Below, piece after piece: positions 15,384 to 20,093 of a stretch of 20,093 bases of DNA. Below the pieces are notes generated by a model. The model ran no database searches. It was not told the DNA's origin and worked only from the letters and a program-made list of their open reading frames with translations. Positions within the stretch are counted from its first letter, which is position 1, and each line of letters starts with the position of its first letter. Both the position numbers and the translations under genes were made by a program. The DNA is from Ruminococcaceae bacterium UBA5413 (GTDB lineage Bacteria > Bacillota > Clostridia > Oscillospirales > Acutalibacteraceae), in assembly GCA_002409585.1 (NCBI GenBank), contig DHNP01000013.1, forward strand, positions 1-20,093. The letters run 5' to 3'.

Positions 15384-15749
15384 ATGGATGACTTAACGTC
15401 TAAGCTGCACGGCATTTTAAATGACCCGGAAAGCCTGGAAAAACTTAAGAATATGGCAAGCATGCTCGGCGTGTCGGGTACTCCGGACGCCGGGCCGAAG
15501 CCGGCCGAGCCTGCCTGCGGGCAGAGCCCAGCTCCCGCGCCTTATTCCGCGGACATAGACGCAATAAAAATGGCGGCTAAGTTTGCCCCCATAATGTCAT
15601 GCTTTAAAAAAGAAAACGACAGCACCCGCCTGCTGCGCGCGCTAAGGCCGTTTTTAAGCGATAAAAGAAAGTCAAAGCTGGATGAGTCCATTAAGTTAAT
15701 GCAGATAATTAAGATAATACCTTTGATAAAAAAAGCCGGAATTTTGTGA
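15384..15749 (+). CDS. Hypothetical helical protein, second of a three-gene cluster
   Basis: A 121-residue protein, not recognised as a named family. The N-terminal helix (MDDLTSKLHGILNDPESLEK to about residue 30) is followed by a Pro/Ala-rich linker (31-55) and a basic C-terminal helical half: RLLRALRPFLSDKRKSKLDE and SIKLMQIIKIIPLIKKAGIL. The last stretch is amphipathic rather than a clear membrane span. A GGGGG run in the end of the previous gene serves as binding site, and the stop lies 8 bp before the next ATG, so the three genes are translationally coupled. The short Leu-rich repeating helices suggest protein-protein contacts; this is inference. Confidence 0.8.
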   Translation: MDDLTSKLHGILNDPESLEKLKNMASMLGVSGTPDAGPKPAEPACGQSPAPAPYSADIDAIKMAAKFAPIMSCFKKENDSTRLLRALRPFLSDKRKSKLDESIKLMQIIKIIPLIKKAGIL

Positions 15750-15757
15750 GGTGTGAC

Positions 15758-16129
15758 ATGGCCGACAATATGAACTACGACCCTAACCATATGTCGAGGC
15801 TTCAGCAGGATGCCATACGCCGCGCGCGCGAAATGCAGGCAAAGGCGCGTTACCCGCAGCAGCAAAGAAACCCAGCCGGGCGGCCGCCGCCAGCAGCGCC
15901 TGTGCCTCCGCCGCATGAGGAGCCTCCCGAGAAGGCGCCTGCCCAAAGCGGCGCGGATGCGGACGCCGCCCAAACGGCAAAAAACGCAGACCCCGAACGC
16001 CCCGGCGAACTGTTTGATTACCTTATGAAAGACGGCGAGCGGACACTTATTTTATTTCTGCTCATACTCCTTATAGAAGAAAAAGCGGACGCAAGCCTTA
16101 TCTTCGCGCTCTTATACCTTCTTGTATGA
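15758..16129 (+). CDS. Hypothetical protein with hydrophobic C terminus, third of a three-gene cluster
   Basis: A 123-residue protein starting at ATG 15758 behind GAGGTG; a GTG at 15746 would overlap the previous stop and is less likely. The first 35 residues are polar and Arg/Gln-rich, residues 36-80 are Pro/Ala-rich and disordered-looking, and the C-terminal third ends in GERTLILFLLILLIEEKADASLIFALLYLLV, two short hydrophobic helices split by an acidic turn, which may be a membrane hairpin. This ending recalls small clostridial proteins that finish in Leu-rich 'LLLALLYLLL' tails, but I cannot give a family name. The gene ends in a strong hairpin. Function unknown. Confidence 0.8.
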   Translation: MADNMNYDPNHMSRLQQDAIRRAREMQAKARYPQQQRNPAGRPPPAAPVPPPHEEPPEKAPAQSGADADAAQTAKNADPERPGELFDYLMKDGERTLILFLLILLIEEKADASLIFALLYLLV

Positions 16130-16132
16130 AAA

Positions 16133-16195
16133 ATGCCCGGTATCCCCTTACATACTGCATAATACGCGGGGATCTGCCGGGCATAAACCGTTTTT
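16133..16195 (+). terminator. Terminator of the three-gene cluster
   Basis: ATGCCCGG (16133-16140) pairs with CCGGGCAT (16177-16184), and ATCCCC (16142-16147) with GGGGAT (16168-16173), around a 20-nt loop. A TTTTT run follows 6 nt after the stem. Confidence 0.7.
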
Positions 16196-16240
16196 ACCTA
16201 AAATTCAACAGTAATGCGCCTAAAGTGCCGTCATAAACTA

Positions 16241-16269
16241 TTGACACCTGTCAAAACAAATGGTATAAT
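16241..16269 (+). promoter_or_regulatory. Consensus promoter of the tRNA-Trp gene
   Basis: TTGACA (16241-16246), a 17-bp spacer and TATAAT (16264-16269), with the extended TGG before the -10. Both hexamers are perfect consensus, as expected for a strong stable-RNA promoter. Confidence 0.92.
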
Positions 16270-16289
16270 TAATACCGTCGTTTACATTT

Positions 16290-16365
16290 AGGGGTATAGC
16301 TCAGTTGGTAGAGCAGTGGTCTCCAAAACCACGTGCCGAGGGTTCAAATCCTTCTGCCCCTGCCA
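16290..16365 (+). tRNA. tRNA-Trp (anticodon CCA)
   Basis: A full 76-nt cloverleaf. The acceptor arms AGGGGTA (16290-16296) and TGCCCCT (16355-16361) pair with one G-U; the D arm is GCTCAGTTGGTAGAGC; the anticodon stem GTGGT/ACCAC carries loop CTCCAAA with anticodon CCA at 16323-16325; the T arm has GGTTCAAATCC. Discriminator G and an encoded CCA tail (16363-16365) complete it. It reads the tryptophan codon UGG. It is transcribed alone from a consensus promoter, and its terminator begins at the last base of the gene. Confidence 0.97.
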
Positions 16366-16401
16366 AAAGTCCAAAATCTGCTATGCGGGTTTTGGACTTT
16401 T
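16365..16401 (+). terminator. Terminator of tRNA-Trp
   Basis: AAAAGTCCAAAA (16365-16376) and TTTTGGACTTTT (16390-16401) form a perfect 12-bp stem with a 13-nt loop, followed by CTTCATT. The 5' arm starts on the last base of the tRNA CCA end. Confidence 0.85.
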
Positions 16402-16430
16402 CTTCATTATGGCGTATATGAAAGACTATC

Positions 16431-16469
16431 CTTAAATATTTCCGGCGGCTTGCGCTGAAAATATTTAAG
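16431..16469 (+). promoter_or_regulatory. 11-bp inverted repeat upstream of the permease
   Basis: CTTAAATATTT (16431-16441) and AAATATTTAAG (16459-16469) are a perfect inverted repeat. The 17-nt centre can add CGGCG/CGCTG pairing (one G-U) around a GCTTG loop. It lies 31 bp before the permease ATG. No U-run follows, so it is more likely an operator or a leader hairpin than a terminator. Confidence 0.55.
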
Positions 16470-16500
16470 CATAAATTTAATATTGGAGAATTAAATTATA

Positions 16501-17871
16501 ATGGAAAAAAACGCACAGACAAAACAGCCGACATACGGGCTTTTTACCACCATAGCAATGATTATAGGCATTTGCATAGGCTCGGGTATATTTTTTAAAA
16601 GCGACAATATCCTGATAGCTACCGGCGGCAGCGTATTTTTAGGCGTTGTCGCTTTCGTTTTGAGCGCAACAAGCATCATCTTCGGCGGCCTGTGCATGAG
16701 CGAGCTTGCCGCGCGAACCGACACCCCAGGCGGCATAATGGCCTACATGGAAGAGTTCGCAAGTAAAAAACTCGCCTGCGGCATAGGGTGGTTTCAAATC
16801 TTCGTCTACTACCCAACCATAGCCACAGTAGTTTCGTGGGTAGTCGGCATTTACTCATGTATCTTGTTCGGATGGGACGGTACGCTGAAAAACCAAATGC
16901 TCATAGGCACGGCGTTTTATACGCTTGCATTTATCGTAAACGCGCTGTCGGCTAAACTGGGAGGAAATTTTCAGAACTTTTCTACTGTAAGTAAAATGCT
17001 TCCGCTTTTGGTCATCGCCATATGCGGCCTTATTTTCGGGAACCCGGCGGAAGGCTTTAAGCATGTATCAATGCAGACGTTCAGGAGCGCTAACTGGCTT
17101 GCCGCGGTAGGGCCGATAGCCTATTCGTTTGACGGGTGGGTCATCTCGACAACCATCGCGCCCGAAATAAAGGACTCAAAGAAAAACCTGCCGCGCGCAC
17201 TGATTATTTCTCCAATAATTATACTTATAACCTACGTAGCTTACTTCGTAGGCATAACGAGCCTGCTGGACACCAAAACAATAATGCGGCTCGGCGACGC
17301 GCACGTGTACACAGTCGCGCAAAAGCTTTTCGGCAACTTCGGCGCGGAGCTGATACTCATCTTCGTCATACTCGCGGTGATGGGCACGGTAAACGGCATA
17401 GTCTTAGGCTACATACGCATGCCGTACGCCATGGCGCTGCGGGGCAAAGCGATGTTCCCGTTCTCAGACAAGCTTTCAGTTTTAAATAAAAAATTCAATA
17501 TGCCCATACGTTCAGCCTTTTTCTGCTACCTGCTGATGCTTTTTTGGACATGCATACACGTGCTTACAGTAAAGTTTAACCTGCTGCCAAATTCGGACGT
17601 TTCGGAAATTTCCATAGTAATGAACTATATTTTTTACATAGTACTTTACTGCATGGTCTTTAAGATGTACAAAAGCGGCGAAATACACAGCGCCGTGCGC
17701 GGAGTGTTTTACCCCATAATGGCAACGCTCGGCTCGCTGTTCATACTTGCCGGCGGCATACAGAATCGGATGTTTTTGCTGTACGCGGCAGTCTGCGTTG
17801 GCGCCGTACTTGCTTCCTTTATTTATTATGACAAGAACGACTCCGTCAAAGCCAAGAACGCCGCAAATTAA
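16501..17871 (+). CDS. APC-family amino acid permease
   Basis: A 456-residue cytoplasmic-membrane transporter with about twelve hydrophobic helices. The first helix has the APC unwound-helix motif, IGICIGSGIFFKSDNI (residues 22-37), which binds the substrate alpha-amino and carboxyl groups. Helix 6 carries the usual SFDGW element in AVGPIAYSFDGWVISTTIAPEIKD (about 201-224), ending in the conserved PEIKD-type loop. This pattern fits LAT/SteT-like exchangers of neutral amino acids, but the substrate cannot be read from sequence. GGAG sits 12 nt before the ATG, a long spacing. A tRNA-Trp gene lies just upstream with its own terminator, so the pairing is probably chance. An inverted repeat precedes the gene and may be its regulatory site. 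Confidence 0.93.
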   Translation: MEKNAQTKQPTYGLFTTIAMIIGICIGSGIFFKSDNILIATGGSVFLGVVAFVLSATSIIFGGLCMSELAARTDTPGGIMAYMEEFASKKLACGIGWFQIFVYYPTIATVVSWVVGIYSCILFGWDGTLKNQMLIGTAFYTLAFIVNALSAKLGGNFQNFSTVSKMLPLLVIAICGLIFGNPAEGFKHVSMQTFRSANWLAAVGPIAYSFDGWVISTTIAPEIKDSKKNLPRALIISPIIILITYVAYFVGITSLLDTKTIMRLGDAHVYTVAQKLFGNFGAELILIFVILAVMGTVNGIVLGYIRMPYAMALRGKAMFPFSDKLSVLNKKFNMPIRSAFFCYLLMLFWTCIHVLTVKFNLLPNSDVSEISIVMNYIFYIVLYCMVFKMYKSGEIHSAVRGVFYPIMATLGSLFILAGGIQNRMFLLYAAVCVGAVLASFIYYDKNDSVKAKNAAN

Positions 17872-17897
17872 CATCAGACGCGAAGCGGAACCCGATA

Positions 17898-17927
17898 TTT
17901 ACTTTTATACTTAAACTGTATTATAAT
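17898..17927 (+). promoter_or_regulatory. Candidate promoter of the CPBP protease-tadA unit
   Basis: TTTACT (17898-17903) and TATAAT (17922-17927) are 18 bp apart, about 38 bp before the start codon. The region is AT-rich. No terminator was seen between the permease and this site, so read-through is also possible. Confidence 0.5.
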
Positions 17928-17964
17928 AACAATATACTAAAATACTGTTATAGGAGACGGTTCC

Positions 17965-18984
17965 ATGTATTACTCGCCTTACACGCAGCAAGCACCCTTT
18001 TACCCGCCGCCTTACTACCAAATGATGGACCAAGAAAAGCACGGCCTGCGCAAGGCGGCCAGCAGGACAAGCTTCACCATACTCCTGTCGCTGCTGACCG
18101 TTGAGACGCTCTTTCAAATACTGACGGCCGCGTACGCTAAGTCAGGCTACTACACTTACTCATTCAGCGGCACGTCGCACGGCATGCCGCTCGTGTTGTT
18201 TTACCTTTTAAACGACATAAGCTACATCGCAATGGCCATACCGCCGCTGATATACTTCAGCGCAAGCCACATGACCGCGTCGCGCGGCCTGCCGTTCAAA
18301 AAAACCGGCCTGCCGACAGTGCTTGCGTGCGCGGCCTTCGGCACGGCAGTCTGCCAGCTGGCAAACATACCAGCAAACGTCGTAATAGAGTGGGAAGAAA
18401 AGTTCGGCTTCAGCGGAACATTTCCGCAGATGCCCGTCTCAAACGACCCGCTGGTTTTACTGCTGTACTTTTTATTTTTTGCCGTAATACCCCCGCTCGT
18501 TGAAGAAATGCTCTTCCGCGGCGCTGTGCTGCAGAGCCTGCGCAGGTACGGCGACGGCTTCGCGGTGGTCTGCTCAGCCTTGCTTTTCGGGCTGTACCAC
18601 GGCAACCTGGTGCAGTTTGTTTTTGCTTTCATCGCCGGACTGGCCATGGCTTACGTTGACGTGCGCACAGAGTCGCTGCTGCCCTCGCTGCTGATACACT
18701 TCTGCAACAACTTTATAGCCTCGCTGCTCGACGTGCTGCAGACAAACTACGGCGCAAGCACGGCAGACAGCGTTTCCACCTATATTTTCTTCGCGTCCCT
18801 CGCGCTCGGCATAATCTCCTTTTTATACCTAAGCACTAAAAAGAAATTTTTCAGGCGGAACAGGCCCGTGCCTTTGCTGCCGCTTTCAAGCAGGATTGCC
18901 GCGTTTTTCTCAAACCCGGGGGTAATCTGCACGCTGATTTTCTTTGTCTTTTCTTCCGCGGCAATGCTCAAAGCAGGCTTTTAA
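17965..18984 (+). CDS. CPBP-family glutamic intramembrane protease
   Basis: A 339-residue membrane protein with about eight helices. The three CPBP (Abi/CAAX-protease-like) motifs are intact: E180-E181-x3-R185 in PLVEEMLFRG, F208-x3-H212 in FGLYHG, and H245-x3-N249 in HFCNN. In this fold, known from archaeal Rce1, the Glu and His residues form the intramembrane active site. The N-terminal 25 residues are Tyr/Pro-rich, a cytoplasmic extension often seen in clostridial members. Bacterial relatives are linked to peptide maturation, bacteriocin self-immunity or anti-sigma factor cleavage, but no peptide or bacteriocin gene is adjacent, so the substrate is unknown. AGGAG stands 8 nt before the ATG. 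tadA starts 4 bp after its stop. Confidence 0.93.
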   Translation: MYYSPYTQQAPFYPPPYYQMMDQEKHGLRKAASRTSFTILLSLLTVETLFQILTAAYAKSGYYTYSFSGTSHGMPLVLFYLLNDISYIAMAIPPLIYFSASHMTASRGLPFKKTGLPTVLACAAFGTAVCQLANIPANVVIEWEEKFGFSGTFPQMPVSNDPLVLLLYFLFFAVIPPLVEEMLFRGAVLQSLRRYGDGFAVVCSALLFGLYHGNLVQFVFAFIAGLAMAYVDVRTESLLPSLLIHFCNNFIASLLDVLQTNYGASTADSVSTYIFFASLALGIISFLYLSTKKKFFRRNRPVPLLPLSSRIAAFFSNPGVICTLIFFVFSSAAMLKAGF

Positions 18985-18988
18985 AGGT

Positions 18989-19450
18989 ATGGATAATAAA
19001 GATACCTACTTCATGGAAAAAGCCCTTATTTACGCCCGTGAGGCCGCCCTGCGGGGCGAAGCGCCCATAGGCGCGGTCATAGTCAAAGACGGCAGCGTCA
19101 TCGCGCACGGGCAGAACCGCCGCGAAACCGCAAAAAACGCCCTCTGCCACGCTGAGATAGAGGCCATAGACTCCGCGTGCCGCACACTCGGCGGCTGGCG
19201 GCTGTGGCAATGCGAGCTGTACGTTACCCTTGAGCCGTGCCCCATGTGCGCAGGCGCTATAATCAACGCGCGCATACCGCGGGTTATCTTCGGCGCTTAC
19301 GACAAAAAGGCCGGCTCCTGCGGCTCTGTAGTGAACCTTTTCGAACTGCCGTACAACCACCGGCCGCAGCTGACAGGCGGCGTACTGGAAAGCGAATGTG
19401 CGGCACTCTTAACCGGCTTTTTTAAAAAGCTGAGGGAAAACAAAGCGTAA
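18989..19450 (+). CDS. tadA: tRNA-specific adenosine deaminase
   Basis: A 153-residue zinc deaminase that converts A34 to inosine in the tRNA-Arg(ACG) wobble position, needed to read CGC/CGA codons. The active site is complete: H54-A-E56 (zinc ligand and proton shuttle) and P83-C84-x2-C87 (zinc ligands), with GEAPIGAVIV near residue 23 and the usual YNHRPQLTGGV late in the protein. Length is typical. The start at 18989 gives the canonical N terminus MDNKDTYFMEKAL; the reading frame is open further upstream to 18944, inside the protease gene, but that part is not TadA-like. There is no separate strong binding site, so translation is probably coupled to the protease gene ending 4 bp before. A strong terminator follows. 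Confidence 0.96.
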   Translation: MDNKDTYFMEKALIYAREAALRGEAPIGAVIVKDGSVIAHGQNRRETAKNALCHAEIEAIDSACRTLGGWRLWQCELYVTLEPCPMCAGAIINARIPRVIFGAYDKKAGSCGSVVNLFELPYNHRPQLTGGVLESECAALLTGFFKKLRENKA

Positions 19451-19467
19451 ACCCAACACACAAGCCC

Positions 19468-19507
19468 AAAGCCCGCATCCTCTTTTACGAGGGTGCGGGC
19501 TTTTTTT
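19468..19507 (+). terminator. Intrinsic terminator after tadA
   Basis: AAAGCCCGCATCCTC (19468-19482) pairs with GAGGGTGCGGGCTTT (19489-19503), 15 bp with one G-U and a 6-nt loop, followed by more Ts. It is the strongest terminator in the window. Confidence 0.95.
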
Positions 19508-19557
19508 CGCGGCCACAGGCCGTTTCGTTTCCTGCGCGGCCACAGGCCGTTTCGTTT
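19508..19557. repeat. Tandem copies of a 23-bp hairpin-forming repeat
   Basis: CGCGGCCACAGGCCGTTTCG is present at 19508-19527 and again at 19535-19554, a period of 27 bp, and the match runs three bases further in both (TTT). Each copy holds a CGGCC-ACA-GGCCG hairpin. A third copy with C/T changes lies at 19940-19962, and a diverged copy in inverted orientation closes the window (20074-20093). Confidence 0.85.
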
Positions 19558-19615
19558 TGAAAGCTTAAGAGGGTGCGCTATTCTTTTACGCTGGGCTTAC
19601 TTTCCGCGTGCGCAC
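19522..19615. repeat. Copy A of a degenerate roughly 100-bp direct repeat
   Basis: In order this copy contains GTTTCGTTTCCTGCG (19522-19536), the GGCCACAGGCC hairpin, AAGCTTAAGAGGGTGCG (19561-19577) and GCTGGGCTTACTTTCCGCGT (19590-19609) plus CGCAC. The same blocks recur in the same order in copy B at 19913-20019. Confidence 0.8.
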
Positions 19616-19688
19616 ATAATAACACTAACACTATAAATAAGGCTTGTTTAATTTTTAAGCTGTCTTATTTTCTTTTCTTTCTGCTTTA

Positions 19689-19736
19689 TGTCCTCATGCC
19701 GGACGGGCGCGGCCTGTGTCCTCATGCCGGACGGGC
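19689..19736. repeat. Two tandem copies of a 20-bp repeat
   Basis: TGTCCTCATGCCGGACGGGC occurs at 19689-19708 and 19717-19736, identical over 20 bp with a 28-bp period. The spacer is GCGGCCTG. Confidence 0.85.
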
Positions 19737-19737
19737 A

Positions 19738-19765
19738 CATACTTTCGGTCTTGTCCGAAAGTATG
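19738..19765. repeat. Perfect 11-bp stem-loop
   Basis: CATACTTTCGG (19738-19748) and CCGAAAGTATG (19755-19765) form a perfect stem with a 6-nt TCTTGT loop. No U-run follows on the plus strand. It lies directly after the tandem 20-bp repeats. Confidence 0.75.
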
Positions 19766-19777
19766 CAAAGTACGCGC

Positions 19778-19823
19778 GGGGGGATTTTTAACCTCCTTCG
19801 TATCGGTTCGACAAAATCCCCCC
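19778..19823. repeat. Perfect 11-bp stem-loop with an anti-SD-like loop
   Basis: GGGGGGATTTT (19778-19788) and AAAATCCCCCC (19813-19823) pair perfectly around a 24-nt loop that includes ACCTCCTT (19791-19798). A competing small hairpin, CCCTG/CAGGG (19821-19837), overlaps its 3' arm. No coding frame with a sensible start covers it. Confidence 0.7.
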
Positions 19824-19912
19824 TGCTCCCCTCAGGGACTGTCACAAGGGTTATTACGAACGAAGCACTCAAGTGCTTTTCATTGCTACGTACACAGCTC
19901 TAAAGGCAGTGT

Positions 19913-20019
19913 GTTTCGTTTCCTGCGCTTTACAGGGTGCGCGGCCACAGGCCGTCTCGTCTTGCAAGCTTTACAGGGTGCGTGTTTATTAAAGCTGGGC
20001 TTACTTTCCGCGTACGCAC
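19913..20019. repeat. Copy B of the degenerate roughly 100-bp direct repeat
   Basis: The blocks of copy A recur in order: GTTTCGTTTCCTGCG (19913-19927), the GGCCACAGGCC hairpin, AAGCTTTACAGGGTGCG (19966-19982) and GCTGGGCTTACTTTCCGCGT (19994-20013) plus CGCAC. The copies are 391-405 bp apart. The offset change is explained by a 14-bp insert, CTTTACAGGGTGCG (19928-19941), itself a duplicate of 19969-19982. Confidence 0.8.
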
Positions 20020-20056
20020 TCTTACGGTACTTTGAAACCTGCCCCGCGTCTTGTCT

Positions 20057-20093
20057 GCGGGCACTGCCCGCGGCGAAACGGACTATGTCCGCG
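20057..20093. repeat. Paired small hairpins at the right edge
   Basis: GCGGGC-ACT-GCCCGC (20057-20071) is followed by CGGAC-TAT-GTCCG (20079-20091). The second is an inverted, diverged copy of the 19508 repeat. The element may continue beyond the window. Apart from these repeats, 19508-20093 shows no gene, RNA family or promoter that I can recognise. Confidence 0.65.

Noticed and set aside
16290..17871. tRNA-Trp as an integration site for a mobile element
   Set aside because: No integrase, no repeat of the tRNA 3' end downstream, and the following genes look like ordinary chromosomal genes.
19508..19736. CRISPR array
   Set aside because: Only two tandem copies per repeat type, spacers of 4 or 8 bp, and no cas genes.
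19573..19791. 72-codon plus-strand frame starting at GTG in copy A
   Set aside because: Start codon lies inside a repeat whose second copy is stopped after three codons (GTG CGT GTT TAT TAA), and it has a weak binding site.
19648..19872. 74-codon minus-strand frame through the repeat-rich tail
   Set aside because: No good binding site, and it crosses both stem-loops and the tandem repeats; possible remnant but not supported as a gene.
19451..20093. Signal recognition particle RNA, often found after tadA in Firmicutes
   Set aside because: No GGGGAGGTAGCGG-like or tetraloop core of the SRP RNA was found on the plus strand before the window ends; it could lie further on.

Overview
This 20 kb window looks like an ordinary chromosomal stretch of a mid-GC, Gram-positive anaerobe of the class Clostridia, most likely near Oscillospiraceae/Ruminococcaceae. 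The reasons are strong AGGAGG-type ribosome binding sites, the rpsO-pnp pair, a proB without a PUA domain, zinc-ribbon/TcaA-like membrane proteins, an SH3b-GH24 secreted lysozyme, an ultra-cysteine-rich mini-protein of a kind I recall from Clostridia, and heavy use of ATA for isoleucine. The family placement is inference; no marker gene here fixes it. I see no phage, insertion sequence, integrase, toxin-antitoxin or CRISPR locus.

Layout. 182-2458 (minus): a two-gene unit of zinc-ribbon membrane proteins, a TcaA/YvbJ-like protein followed by a multi-pass protein, with a good promoter at 2519-2546. 2730-5723 (plus): rpsO with a roughly 100-nt leader, then pnp with a roughly 270-nt leader that carries a long stem-loop just before the gene, closed by a strong terminator. 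5745-6071 (minus): a lone XRE regulator. 6241-9557 (plus): proB, proA and a single-pass membrane protein of unknown function; proB and proA make the first steps of proline synthesis, and no proC is present. 9572-10516 (minus): an S1-repeat RNA-binding protein. 10738-12084 (plus): a lipoprotein cyclophilin and a small Tic20/DUF4870-like membrane protein. 12184-12467 (plus): an inverted repeat, a 57-residue protein with 17 cysteines, and a terminator. 12503-14956 (minus): a large secreted SH3b/Ig-like/GH24 cell-wall hydrolase in which an SH3b domain sits inside the lysozyme fold. 15210-16129 (plus): three tightly packed small genes of unknown function. 16241-16401: tRNA-Trp with a consensus promoter and its own terminator. 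16501-19450 (plus): an amino acid permease preceded by an 11-bp inverted repeat, a CPBP-family intramembrane protease, and tadA, ending in a strong terminator.

The last 586 bases (19508-20093) hold no convincing gene. They are dense with direct repeats and hairpins: two degenerate copies of a roughly 100-bp unit about 400 bp apart, with two perfect 11-bp stem-loops between them. One loop contains ACCTCCTT, identical to the 16S rRNA anti-Shine-Dalgarno core. This is the least explained part of the window. The other points worth following are the pnp leader stem-loop (candidate PNPase/RNase III autoregulation site), the cysteine-rich mini-gene, the SH3b-in-lysozyme architecture and the small-gene trio.
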